From positions 1 to 33,773 of the forward strand of contig DASUWY010000082.1 in NCBI GenBank assembly GCA_036378175.1: 33,773 nt of DNA. Reading direction: 5' to 3'. Below the pieces are notes generated by a model. The model did no database searches and was not told the origin of the DNA. It saw only the letters and a list, made by a program, of their open reading frames with translations. The translations under genes and the position numbers were made by a program. Origin of the DNA: Thermoleophilaceae bacterium (GTDB lineage: Bacteria; Actinomycetota; Thermoleophilia; Solirubrobacterales; Thermoleophilaceae). Within the stretch, counting starts at the first letter, position 1. Each line of letters starts with the position of its first letter. Positions 1-6,896 of this stretch are shown piece by piece.

Positions 1-1050
1 TGCTACGGCGTCGCCATGGCCACCGGCAAGGTCGTCGCCATCGGTGACGCGGTCGGCATCATCGCCGCCCAGTCGATCGGTGAGCCGGGCACGCAGCTGA
101 CGATGCGGACCTTCCACACCGGTGGTGCCGCGGCGGCCGACGACATCACGCAGGGTCTGCCGCGTGTCGTCGAGCTCTTCGAGGCTCGTAAGCCGAAGGG
201 CCTGGCCAAGCTCGCCGAGGTCGACGGCACCGTTGCCGTCGAGGACACGGAGAAGGCGCGCAAGATCATCGTCACCGATGCCGCCGGCGAGGAGCACGCG
301 TACTCGTTCCCGCAGCGGACGCGTCTACTCGTGCAGCCCGGCGACAAGATCAAGGTCGGCCAGCAGCTCAACGAGGGCTCGATCTACCCGCACGAGCTGC
401 TGGAGACCCGCGGCCGCACCGACACCGAGATGTACCTGGTGAAGGGCGTCCAGGAGGTCTACCAGTCTCAGGGCGTGGACATCAACGACAAGCACATCGA
501 GATCATCTGCCGCCAGATGATGAAGAAGGTGCGCGTCGAGCAGAAGGGCGACACGAACTACCTGCCCGGCCAGCTCGTCGACCGCCACGAGTTCCTCAAG
601 GTCAACGCCGACACGAAGAAGGGCAAGGGCGAGCAGGCGCTGCACGAGGAGGTCATCCTCGGCATCACCAAGGCGTCGCTTGCCACGGACTCGTTCCTGT
701 CGGCCGCCTCGTTCCAGGAGACCACCAAGGTGCTCACGGACGCGGCGCTCGAGGGCAAGACCGATCGTCTGCTCGGCCTGAAGGAGAACGTGATCATCGG
801 CAAGCTGATCCCGGCCGCCACCGGCCTGCGCCGGTACCGGCGGCTCGAGATCGAGCCCACGGAGCCGATCCCGCGTCCCACGCCGGACGAGATGGGTCTG
901 CTCGACGAGGGCGAGCTCGCGGCCGAGCTCGGCCTCACGGGCGACGGCGAGCTCGAGGGCTTCAGCTTCGGCGACGGAGGCAACGGTGAGGCCTTCGGCG
1001 AGGAGCTGGCGGATCTCGCGATCCCACCGGCCGACGACGAGCGCGAGTAG
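1..1050 (+). CDS. rpoC: DNA-directed RNA polymerase beta' subunit, C-terminal part (5' truncated)
   Basis: This is the C-terminal ~349 residues of the catalytic beta' subunit of RNA polymerase. The reading frame is open from base 1 and starts with Cys-Tyr-Gly, where the last ligand of the second beta' zinc site is expected, followed by the conserved stretch [21 protein letters not shown] of the bridge-helix/trigger-loop region. Later landmarks are the conserved [10 protein letters not shown] segment and the [18 protein letters not shown] segment near residues 233-250. The last ~60 residues are acidic and Gly/Glu-rich, as is common at beta' C-termini. The stop is TAG at 1048-1050. rpoB and the 5' part of rpoC lie outside the window. 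Identification is secure. Confidence 0.98.
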   Translation, partial: CYGVAMATGKVVAIGDAVGIIAAQSIGEPGTQLTMRTFHTGGAAAADDITQGLPRVVELFEARKPKGLAKLAEVDGTVAVEDTEKARKIIVTDAAGEEHAYSFPQRTRLLVQPGDKIKVGQQLNEGSIYPHELLETRGRTDTEMYLVKGVQEVYQSQGVDINDKHIEIICRQMMKKVRVEQKGDTNYLPGQLVDRHEFLKVNADTKKGKGEQALHEEVILGITKASLATDSFLSAASFQETTKVLTDAALEGKTDRLLGLKENVIIGKLIPAATGLRRYRRLEIEPTEPIPRPTPDEMGLLDEGELAAELGLTGDGELEGFSFGDGGNGEAFGEELADLAIPPADDERE

Positions 1051-1056
1051 CACTGA

Positions 1057-1087
1057 GGAGTAAGGAGTAGGAGTAGGAGTAGGAGTA
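1057..1087 (+). repeat. GGAGTA hexanucleotide microsatellite after rpoC
   Basis: Five copies of GGAGTA lie in a row (1057-1062, then an extra A, then 1064-1069, 1070-1075, 1076-1081, 1082-1087). The array begins 7 nt after the rpoC stop. Its last copy forms the left arm of the hairpin at 1081-1113. Simple repeats like this can change copy number by slippage. Confidence 0.9.
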
Positions 1088-1113
1088 GGGAGCGCCGCCA
1101 GCTCCCTGCTCCT
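1081..1113 (+). terminator. Hairpin after rpoC, likely terminator without T-tract
   Basis: Bases 1081-1093 pair with 1101-1113 through 13 bp, with one T-G wobble (1086/1108), around a 7-nt loop. The stem is GC-rich in its inner half (GGGAGC/GCTCCC). No T-run follows, which is common for actinobacterial terminators. Its position between the rpoC stop and the next start codon supports termination of the rpoBC transcript, but the role is inferred. Confidence 0.55.
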
Positions 1114-1123
1114 GCACTACGCC

Positions 1124-1558
1124 ATGCGAATCGAGCAGACGTTCCAGGTCGCGGCGGCGCCTGACGCGGTGTTCGACTGCGTCACCGATCCGTCCAGGCT
1201 CACTTCCTGGCAGACGACCAAGACCTCCGTGGAACAGCTCACGGATGGGCCGCCCGGGCTCGGCACGCGCGTGCGCGAGCGAACGAAGCCGCCGGGCGCG
1301 AAGGAGTTCGAGCAGGTGGTGGAGTTCACCGAGTTCGAGCGGCCTCGGCGGCTGCACGTACACGTGGTGGAGGGCCCGTATCCCATCGACGCCACGTACT
1401 CATTCCGGCCGGACGGGGCTGGCACGTCCGTGACGTTCGTGGCCGAGGGCCCGCTGGGCGGGCTGATGCGGCTCGCAGAGCCGGTCCTGAGGCGGGCGAT
1501 GGCCAGGCAGTTCGCCGGCTACCACGAGAAGCTCCGCCGTCAGGTCGAAGCCGGCTGA
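1124..1558 (+). CDS. SRPBCC-family protein (polyketide cyclase/dehydrase-like)
   Basis: A 144-residue protein with the START/Bet v1-type pattern. It opens with MRIEQTFQVAAAPDAVFDCVTDPSRLTSW, the usual strand-helix entry (VAAPPEAVFDYVTDPERLPEW-like), continues with alternating strands that build the ligand cavity, and closes with a long C-terminal helix (about residues 113-142). Proteins of this family bind hydrophobic ligands or act as cyclases; no catalytic residue can be named, so the ligand is unknown. No ribosome binding site precedes the ATG, and the rpoC hairpin ends 10 nt upstream, so how it is expressed is unclear. The fold call is fairly secure, the function is not. Confidence 0.8.
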   Translation: MRIEQTFQVAAAPDAVFDCVTDPSRLTSWQTTKTSVEQLTDGPPGLGTRVRERTKPPGAKEFEQVVEFTEFERPRRLHVHVVEGPYPIDATYSFRPDGAGTSVTFVAEGPLGGLMRLAEPVLRRAMARQFAGYHEKLRRQVEAG

Positions 1559-1568
1559 CCAACCGGCT

Positions 1569-1594
1569 CACGCGTACGCGCGCGCGTGTACCTT
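1569..1594 (+). promoter_or_regulatory. Alternating purine-pyrimidine tract plus possible -10 box
   Basis: Bases 1569-1591 alternate strictly between pyrimidine and purine (mostly CG, with CA/TG/TA steps), a composition able to adopt Z-DNA. It runs into TACCTT (1589-1594), which fits the actinobacterial -10 pattern TANNNT and lies 14 nt before the ATG of the secreted protein at 1609, with GGGGAG in between as ribosome binding site. No convincing -35 is seen. Confidence 0.35.
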
Positions 1595-1608
1595 TTGCGC
1601 GCGGGGAG

Positions 1609-3501
1609 ATGCGTCTCTGGCAGGGGACACTCACTGCGGCCGTGGCCGCGCTGGCGCTCTGCGCCGCGCCGGCTCACGCGAGCGATGGCTGGCTCATCGG
1701 CGCGGCGCGGGTGGACGTCACCCCGCCCACGAGCGGCGCCGAGCCGTCCGCCTTCTCGAGCTGTCCGGCCGCCGTGTTTGACGGGCCGCGCCCTTTCAGC
1801 TTCAACGAGCCGTACCGGGACCTGAACGGCGATGGTCGCTTCGAGTACCCGGAGCCCTACTGCGACGCCAACGCGAACGGGCGCTACGACGGCATCTACT
1901 CGTCGGGTGGCGTGGACCACCTCGCCACCGGCGTACACGACCCGATAGACGCCCGCGCGATCGCCCTCTCGCACGGCGGCAAGACCGTCGTGGTGGTGTC
2001 GGTCGTCGCGCAGGGGCTCTTCCAGAACTCCACCCAGCACATGCGCGAGCTGGCGATGGCGGAGCGGCCCGGGATCACCGGGATGATCGTCAGCGCCAAC
2101 CACAACGAGAGCTCGCCGGACACGATCGGCATCTACGGCGCACCGGCCGATCCGAGCGGCACGGTCGGCCTGCATTCCGGGATCGACGACTACTACATGG
2201 CCTGGCTCGAGCAGCGCGTGGCGGACGCTGCCGTGGCCGCGTATGACGCGCGGGCGCCGGGCACGCTCTGGGCACGCCAGTTTCCGCTGCCGCCCACGGT
2301 GCGCGTGGAGCTGTCGAAGAACTTCCCGACCACGGACGACGCCGGGGCGCCGGCGGCGATCGACCCCAAGGTTGGCGTGCTGCAGGGGCGCGACCCGAGC
2401 GGGCAGCCGCTCTTCACGGTGATGAGCCTCGCCGCCCACAACCAGGAGATCGGTCATTCCGACGACCCCGCCACGGCGCTGAAGCTCTCCTCAGACTGGC
2501 CCGGCTACTTCGCCTCTCGCATCCGCGGGCTCGGAGGGGGCATGGGGATGTTCCTCGTGGGCGACAACGGGTCAGAGGAGGATCCCGAGACGGTGCCGCC
2601 CGTGGGCTGCGCGAGCGGCTGCCAGGCGCAGGCGCAGGCCACCGGTGAGGCGCTTGCGGACGCCGTGGCCTCGGAGGCGCCGCATGCGAGCGCTGTGGCT
2701 GCGGGCAGCGTCACGGTGCAGCGCAAGGAGCTGTACGTCCCCCTCGAGAACAATCTCTTCCGGGCCGCCGCCGCCGCGGGCCTCTTCGGCGACCGCCAGA
2801 CCTACGTGAACGGCGTGCCTGCCGGCCGCGCCGGCAACCAGCTCCTCACCGAGGTGAACGTGGCCACCATCGGCCCGGACCTGCAGCTGATCGGCAACCC
2901 CGGCGAGGCGTTCCCGGCGCTGATGCTCGGCAGCCCGTGGGGGATCGACCAGGTGGGCTGCCCCGAGCGCCCCAACCCGCCGGTGCCGACGTGGCACGCG
3001 CGCGCCGAGTTCCGCCTGCAGGTGGGGCTGGCGAACGACATGATCGGCTACGAGATCCCGCCGTGGGCCTTCTCGAGCCAGCCGGGCCTCTTCGTCACCT
3101 CATACGGCGACGATCTCACCTGCGTCAACGACTCGAACGACCGCGATCCGCAGGGCCACCAGCACAAGCTCGAGACGGAGGGCGTCGGGCCCACGGCCTC
3201 CGCCATGGTCGCGGGGGCGCTCACAGACATCGTCGACCAGCACCCGGACCCGAGCGCACGGATCGTCCGCGGCCGCTTCATCCAGCCGGACGGCAGCCTC
3301 ACGAGGACCGCCTCGGGAGCGGTCGGCATCTGGATCGACGGCGGACGAAGAATCTTCGCCGGCGATGGCAACGCCGTCTTCATGGACTACGACGGGTCGC
3401 CACAGCCAGGCGGTCCGGACATAACCACTCGCGGCATGCGGCAGGGCGGGCGGCGGTACTACCTCGACGTCTACCCGGACCTCGCCGCGTCCGGCCGGTA
3501 G
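1609..3501 (+). CDS. Secreted neutral/alkaline ceramidase-like protein
   Basis: A 630-residue protein with a signal peptide (residues 1-24, cleavage after AHA). It shows the order of motifs of the neutral/alkaline non-lysosomal ceramidase family: LIGAARVDVTPP (29-40), GVHDPIDARA (108-117), VSANHNESSPDT (161-172), AAHNQEIGH followed by LSSDWPGYF (275-301), and VGDNGSEEDP (317-326), matching the family's GD-x-x-P region. Family members cleave the amide bond of ceramides using zinc held by histidines; candidates here are H110 and H277. Unusual is an insert with two DxNxDGxx-type loops, DLNGDGRFE (71-79) and DANANGRYD (86-94), which look like calcium sites. Start choice rests on GGGGAG 5 nt upstream and the signal peptide. 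The 3' end overlaps the opposing gene by 31 nt. Family membership is probable; ceramide as substrate is not shown. Confidence 0.72.
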   Translation: MRLWQGTLTAAVAALALCAAPAHASDGWLIGAARVDVTPPTSGAEPSAFSSCPAAVFDGPRPFSFNEPYRDLNGDGRFEYPEPYCDANANGRYDGIYSSGGVDHLATGVHDPIDARAIALSHGGKTVVVVSVVAQGLFQNSTQHMRELAMAERPGITGMIVSANHNESSPDTIGIYGAPADPSGTVGLHSGIDDYYMAWLEQRVADAAVAAYDARAPGTLWARQFPLPPTVRVELSKNFPTTDDAGAPAAIDPKVGVLQGRDPSGQPLFTVMSLAAHNQEIGHSDDPATALKLSSDWPGYFASRIRGLGGGMGMFLVGDNGSEEDPETVPPVGCASGCQAQAQATGEALADAVASEAPHASAVAAGSVTVQRKELYVPLENNLFRAAAAAGLFGDRQTYVNGVPAGRAGNQLLTEVNVATIGPDLQLIGNPGEAFPALMLGSPWGIDQVGCPERPNPPVPTWHARAEFRLQVGLANDMIGYEIPPWAFSSQPGLFVTSYGDDLTCVNDSNDRDPQGHQHKLETEGVGPTASAMVAGALTDIVDQHPDPSARIVRGRFIQPDGSLTRTASGAVGIWIDGGRRIFAGDGNAVFMDYDGSPQPGGPDITTRGMRQGGRRYYLDVYPDLAASGR

Positions 3502-3722
3502 AGCACCTGCAGGAGCCCCCAGGCGGAGACGATCGCCCACACGCCCTCGAGCAGCAGGAAGCCGAACTGGCTGTCGAGCGCGGCGAGCACAGCAAGGATC
3601 GCCGAGCCCACGAGGTTGAGAACCAGATACGTGCGCGACTGCGTGCGCAGCAGCCCGAACTGCGCTCCGGCGAAGCCGGCGAGGACACACAGCGCGCCCG
3701 CTATTTGAATGACTTGGGTCAC
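3471..3722 (-). CDS. Small three-helix membrane protein (CBU_0592-like)
   Basis: An 83-residue hydrophobic protein with three predicted membrane helices (about residues 4-25, 31-49 and 52-73) and a short basic tail. The pattern of ALCVLAGFAGAQFGLL, then YLVLNLVGSAILAVLA, then FLLLEGVWAIVSAWGLL resembles the CBU_0592-like membrane domain; function unknown. It starts at GTG (3722-3720), which overlaps the TGA of the HAD-like gene as GTGA, so the two are translationally coupled. Its 3' end runs 31 nt into the converging ceramidase-like gene. Confidence 0.75.
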   Translation of the reverse strand: MTQVIQIAGALCVLAGFAGAQFGLLRTQSRTYLVLNLVGSAILAVLAALDSQFGFLLLEGVWAIVSAWGLLQVLYRPDAARSG

Positions 3723-4222
3723 TGGCGCTCCAATGATTCAGCCCACATGATCAGCTCCTCCGCGAGCTCGTCGGTCAGCCCGCTGTGCGACTCGGTGCGC
3801 ACCAGAAGGGTCGGCTCGTCGCGTTCCGCGGCCCAGCGCTCGCACTGCTCGTCGAGGAAGTCGTCCACCCACGCGGCCGGCCGCCCCCGCGCGTAAGTGT
3901 CGATCGCCGCGAGCTTCCAATGGGCGGAGCCGAAGACCGCGTCGGCGCCAAAGGTGATCACCGGCAGCTCGGGCACGTCGAGCCGCAGCAGATGGGGGAG
4001 GTACTCGTTGGCCTTCTCCTCCCAGCCGGTGGCCCACACGAGCTCATAGCGCTCGCTCAGGCGTGTCAGACGAGGTCCACAGGCCTCGTTGATGCAGTGC
4101 ATCACGCCATCCACGAAATGAAAGCTGCCCGGAGGGGGATCCGCCGGCGAAAAGCCGAACAGGCTTATGACGCCGTCCACGTCTACGAACAAAACAGGCT
4201 GTTTGCTGCGGGATTGGTTCAT
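3719..4222 (-). CDS. HAD-like hydrolase domain protein
   Basis: A 167-residue protein with the haloacid dehalogenase signature. Motif I is FVDVDGV with D14 (nucleophile) and D16 (acid/base). Motif II is Thr65 in VWATGWEE, K103 in SAHWKLAAI fits motif III, and the acidic pair D120-D121 in AWVDDFLDE fits motif IV. No large cap domain is present. Such proteins are usually phosphatases; relatives are annotated only as HAD domain proteins and the substrate cannot be named. It heads a two-gene minus-strand operon with the small membrane protein. The ATG at 4222-4220 has no clear ribosome binding site, so a leaderless or weak start is possible. Confidence 0.8.
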   Translation of the reverse strand: MNQSRSKQPVLFVDVDGVISLFGFSPADPPPGSFHFVDGVMHCINEACGPRLTRLSERYELVWATGWEEKANEYLPHLLRLDVPELPVITFGADAVFGSAHWKLAAIDTYARGRPAAWVDDFLDEQCERWAAERDEPTLLVRTESHSGLTDELAEELIMWAESLERQ

Positions 4223-4368
4223 CTGTTTGGCAAAGACTTAACTTGGGGAACAAGTCAGCCACGGGGAAAGCAGCTATCGTCCTCCTCCCGGGGGCGCGCC
4301 GCGCTCAAGCTGGAAGGCTCACGAGCCGATAGCTCGAATAGCGGCAGGGAGTTGTCGCCTCCATCTTT

Positions 4369-5247
4369 ATGACAGTAGAACTGGGCATTCTGCTGGCGCT
4401 CTTTTGTGCGCTGGCCACCAATCTTGGCTTCCTCTGGAAGCACCGGGGCGCATGCGCGGCTCCCGACGTCGACGTCCGGCACCCGTTCCGGAGCGCCCGA
4501 CAGCTCTACAGCTCCAAGTGGTTCGCGCTCGGCATGGTCGTGGCCACGGGCGCCTGGGGCTTCCACGTCGCGGCGATGGCCCTCGCACCCCTCTCGATCG
4601 TCCAGACGGTGATCTCGGGCGGCCTCGTGTTCCTCACGGTGCTGGCCGAGCGCTACTTCGGCTTCGAGGTGGGCAAGCGGCAGCTGATCGGTGTGGGCCT
4701 GATGGCCGCCGGCCTCGTGCTTCTCACGCTCACGCTGCCCCACACGGGCGGCGCGCACTCCCACTACTCGCGCGTGGCGATGGCCGCGTTCGAGTCGGGC
4801 CTCCTCTTCGTGGGCACGATGATGGTGCTCTCGCCGAAGCTTGGCGCGCCTCACGAGCATCACGGCCTCTTCCTCGGCGCCGCCTCGGGCATCCTCTTCG
4901 GCGTCTCCGACGTGGCTATCAAGGCGCTCACGGGCGCGATTGGGCACGCCGGCGTGATGGGCCTCGTCTCACCCTGGCTCGCCGTGACCCTCGCCGCCTC
5001 GGTGATCGCGTTCTACGCCTCCGCACGCGGCCTCCAGGTCGGCGATCCGGTGCCAGTGATCACCCTCACCAGCGCCGGCGCGAACGTGTCCGCGATTGCG
5101 GGCGGCATCATCGTCTTCGGCGACCCGATCGCCACACACCCGCTCGGGATCGTGCTCCAGAGCGTGGCCTTCATCCTGGTGATCGCGGCAGCCGCCGTGA
5201 TGCCGGCGCCGATGCGCGCCGTGGAAGCAGCGCCGGCTACGGCGTAG
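4369..5247 (+). CDS. DMT-superfamily membrane transporter (EamA/NIPA-like)
   Basis: A 292-residue integral membrane protein with nine to ten hydrophobic segments in the two-repeat layout of the drug/metabolite transporter superfamily. The stretch APLSIVQTVISGGLVFLTVLAERYFG (about residues 75-100) is the typical end of the first repeat and GDPVPVITLTSAGANVSAIAGGIIVFGDP (about 225-252) that of the second. These resemble the NIPA magnesium transporter branch as well as EamA exporters; the substrate is not decided. A His-rich loop (HTGGAHSHYS, then HEHHG) lies between the repeats. The ATG lacks a nearby Shine-Dalgarno. It is divergent from the HAD-like gene, with 146 nt between them. Confidence 0.75.
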   Translation: MTVELGILLALFCALATNLGFLWKHRGACAAPDVDVRHPFRSARQLYSSKWFALGMVVATGAWGFHVAAMALAPLSIVQTVISGGLVFLTVLAERYFGFEVGKRQLIGVGLMAAGLVLLTLTLPHTGGAHSHYSRVAMAAFESGLLFVGTMMVLSPKLGAPHEHHGLFLGAASGILFGVSDVAIKALTGAIGHAGVMGLVSPWLAVTLAASVIAFYASARGLQVGDPVPVITLTSAGANVSAIAGGIIVFGDPIATHPLGIVLQSVAFILVIAAAAVMPAPMRAVEAAPATA

Positions 5248-5250
5248 CCG
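5234..5250 (+). terminator. Hairpin at the transporter stop codon
   Basis: CGGCTAC (5234-5240) and GTAGCCG (5244-5250) form a perfect 7-bp stem with a 3-nt loop; the TAG stop is inside the right arm. There is no T-tract. A role in ending the transporter transcript before rpsL is inferred. Confidence 0.4.
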
Positions 5251-5315
5251 CCCTGCAATTCCGCAACTCCGCAACTCCGCTTGCTTTGCACGGCGAGACT
5301 CGTCGCTAGAGCTCG

Positions 5316-5333
5316 CTGCTAGCATCCCGCGCC
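5316..5333 (+). promoter_or_regulatory. Candidate rpsL promoter giving a leaderless mRNA
   Basis: CTGCTAGCAT (5316-5325) contains TAGCAT, a TANNNT -10 box, only 8 nt before the GTG start of rpsL. No Shine-Dalgarno is present. Transcription from this box would begin at or within a few bases of the GTG. The same 10-mer occurs in the fusA leader at 7348-7357. No -35 box is obvious. Confidence 0.5.
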
Positions 5334-5729
5334 GTGCCAAGCATCAATCAGTTGGTTCGCAAGGGCCGCAAGAAGCCCAAGAAGAAGGTGGCCACGCCGG
5401 GCCTCAAGTCCGGCCAGGGTCGCAAGAAGCGCCTCGCCGCGCCTCAGCGCCGCGGCGTCTGCACGCGCGTCTACACCACCACCCCCAAGAAGCCGAACTC
5501 CGCGCTGCGCAAGGTCGCGCGCGTGCGGCTCACCAACGGGATGGAGGTCACCTCCTACATCCCGGGCGAGGGGCACAACCTGCAGGAGCACTCGGTGGTC
5601 CTCGTTCGAGGCGGCCGTGTGAAGGATCTTCCGGGCGTCCGCTACAAGGTCGTCCGCGGCACCCTCGACGCCGCCGGAGTGAGCGACCGCAAGAAGGCGC
5701 GCTCCCAGTACGGCGTCAAGGCGAAGTAA
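5334..5729 (+). CDS. rpsL: 30S ribosomal protein S12
   Basis: S12 sits at the decoding centre of the small subunit and controls translation accuracy. The 131-residue product carries [21 protein letters not shown] (40-60), [10 protein letters not shown] and [12 protein letters not shown] (93-104). K53 and K97 correspond to the two lysines whose change gives streptomycin resistance in other bacteria, and D98 is the residue methylthiolated in many species; all are wild type here. Compared with typical S12 (about 123 residues), the segment after RKGR is about 8-9 residues longer (around residues 22-37, rich in Gly, Lys and Arg). Start is GTG, likely leaderless. rpsG follows 6 nt downstream. Confidence 0.98.
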   Translation: MPSINQLVRKGRKKPKKKVATPGLKSGQGRKKRLAAPQRRGVCTRVYTTTPKKPNSALRKVARVRLTNGMEVTSYIPGEGHNLQEHSVVLVRGGRVKDLPGVRYKVVRGTLDAAGVSDRKKARSQYGVKAK

Positions 5730-5735
5730 GAAGAG

Positions 5736-6206
5736 ATGCCGCGTAGAGCAGCAGCAGGCATTCGCCCCATCGAGCCGGACCCGGTCTACAACTCGCGGCT
5801 CGTCCAGCAGATCATCAACAAGGTGATGGTCTCCGGGAAGAAGTCGCTGTCGGAGCGGATCGTGTACGACGCGCTCGACATCCTCTCGAGGCGCTCCAAC
5901 AAGGAGCCTGTGGAGTCGCTCGAGCAGTCGATCGCCGCGCTCACCCCCAACCTCGAGGTGCGCTCCCGCCGCGTCGGCGGTGCCACCTACCAGGTGCCGG
6001 TTGAAGTCCCCGCCCGCCGCGCCCGCACGCTCGCGGTGCGCTGGCTCGTCGAGTTCTCCCGCGGTCGCCGCGAGAAGACGATGGCGGAGCGTCTCGCCGG
6101 CGAGCTCCTCGACGCTCAGTCGGAGCAGGGCGGCGCCTACAAGCGCAAGGAAGACATCTACCGGATGGCGCAGGCCAACAAGGCCTTCGCCCACTACCGC
6201 TGGTAG
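5736..6206 (+). CDS. rpsG: 30S ribosomal protein S7
   Basis: S7 nucleates assembly of the 30S head and contacts the E-site tRNA. The product is 156 residues, the normal bacterial length. It shows the canonical opening [20 protein letters not shown] and the conserved [26 protein letters not shown]. It ends in the usual [13 protein letters not shown]. Start ATG lies 6 nt after the rpsL stop, so the two are one transcript. In E. coli S7 represses the str operon; no such site can be recognised here. Unlike the usual order, fusA does not follow directly: two unrelated genes come between. Confidence 0.98.
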   Translation: MPRRAAAGIRPIEPDPVYNSRLVQQIINKVMVSGKKSLSERIVYDALDILSRRSNKEPVESLEQSIAALTPNLEVRSRRVGGATYQVPVEVPARRARTLAVRWLVEFSRGRREKTMAERLAGELLDAQSEQGGAYKRKEDIYRMAQANKAFAHYRW

Positions 6207-6210
6207 CCCC

Positions 6211-6239
6211 GACGGCGATAGCCGGCGCATGCCGGCGTC
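6211..6239 (+). terminator. Hairpin after rpsG
   Basis: GCCGGC (6221-6226) and GCCGGC (6231-6236) form a 6-bp stem with GCAT as loop. GAC (6211-6213) can pair with GTC (6237-6239) outside a bulge. It starts 5 nt after the rpsG stop and lacks a T-tract. Probably ends the rpsL-rpsG transcript, consistent with a separate promoter at 6384. Confidence 0.45.
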
Positions 6240-6262
6240 CTCGGTCGGCCGCGGGCTAGTCG

Positions 6263-6334
6263 CCCAGCCGCCTCCCTGCGTCCTTGGCCTGCCTGGCTCT
6301 CGCCGCCGGGCCCAGCGGCCTCCCTGCGTCCTTG
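6263..6334 (+). repeat. 48-nt-period direct repeat between rpsG and the NTF2-like gene
   Basis: Two copies of a 24-nt sequence beginning CCCAGC (6263-6286 and 6311-6334) agree at 23 of 24 positions and are spaced 48 nt apart; similarity then decays. The rest of the 228-nt gap (6207-6434) holds the rpsG hairpin and the promoter at 6384. I see no coding sequence here. Confidence 0.7.
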
Positions 6335-6383
6335 CGGACCTTGGTTTTCGCACCCAGTTACCAGCGGGGCGTTCAACCCTCGC

Positions 6384-6428
6384 TTGACCTGGGGATTCGG
6401 TAGGGGTTTACTCCCTCGCCGGGAGGGG
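6384..6428 (+). promoter_or_regulatory. Promoter and ribosome binding site of the NTF2-like gene
   Basis: TTGACC (6384-6389) and TTTACT (6407-6412) are 17 nt apart, a good sigma-70-type pair. A strong ribosome binding site GGGAGGGG (6421-6428) precedes the ATG at 6435. CTCCC (6411-6415) can pair with GGGAG (6421-6425) across a 5-nt loop, but only transcripts starting upstream of 6411 would contain both arms. Confidence 0.55.
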
Positions 6429-6434
6429 TGCGTG

Positions 6435-6896
6435 ATGGACGGGGCGAAGCGCGTCGAGGCGGTGCGCCGCATCTTCGAGAGCGGCCAGGACTACATCAAT
6501 GGCGACCGCGAGGAGTTCGAGGCCGCCGTGGCGGAACATTGTGCGGAGGACGTCCTCGTGGTGCCGTCGTCCGCGCTCGCGTCGGGAAACGTCGGCCCGT
6601 TCAGGGGCCACGAGGGAGTACTGAGCCAGCAGGAGGCGGTGGCCCGCCGATGGGCCGACTTCAGCCTGATGGTCGACGACTACGTCGAAGTGCCGCCGGA
6701 CACGGTCGTGCTGCTCGGACGCGTGAGGGCCAGGCGCGGCGACGGCTCGGGCTATGCCGTCGAGCTCGGCATCATCAACCGCTTCGAGGACGGCCGGATC
6801 GCGGAGATCCACTCCTACCAGAGCAAGGCGCGGGCGCTGGACGAAGCCGGTGCGAGCCGGCTACCCGGGCGGCCTGGATCTGACGAGCAGCCGTAA
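6435..6896 (+). CDS. NTF2-like/SnoaL-like domain protein
   Basis: A 153-residue soluble protein of the NTF2-like cone fold. It begins with an amphipathic helix (VEAVRRIFESGQDYINGD), has the region around CAEDVLVVPSSALASGNVGPFRGHEGVLSQQEAVARRWADFSLMVDDYVEV typical of SnoaL-like proteins, and ends in strands VELGIINRFEDGRIAEIHSYQSKARALDEAG. The family includes ketosteroid-isomerase-like enzymes and binding proteins; no catalytic Asp/Tyr pair can be assigned, so the function is unknown. ATG 6435 is chosen because GGGAGGGG lies 6 nt upstream; GTG 6432 and an upstream in-frame TTG are less likely. Its 3' end overlaps the opposing membrane-protein gene by 36 nt. Confidence 0.75.
   Translation: MDGAKRVEAVRRIFESGQDYINGDREEFEAAVAEHCAEDVLVVPSSALASGNVGPFRGHEGVLSQQEAVARRWADFSLMVDDYVEVPPDTVVLLGRVRARRGDGSGYAVELGIINRFEDGRIAEIHSYQSKARALDEAGASRLPGRPGSDEQP

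Noticed and set aside
6194-6472. 92-residue minus-strand frame with QGRREAAG repeats
   Set aside because: Caused by the 48-nt direct repeat, which happens to be a multiple of three; no ribosome binding site and no known domain.
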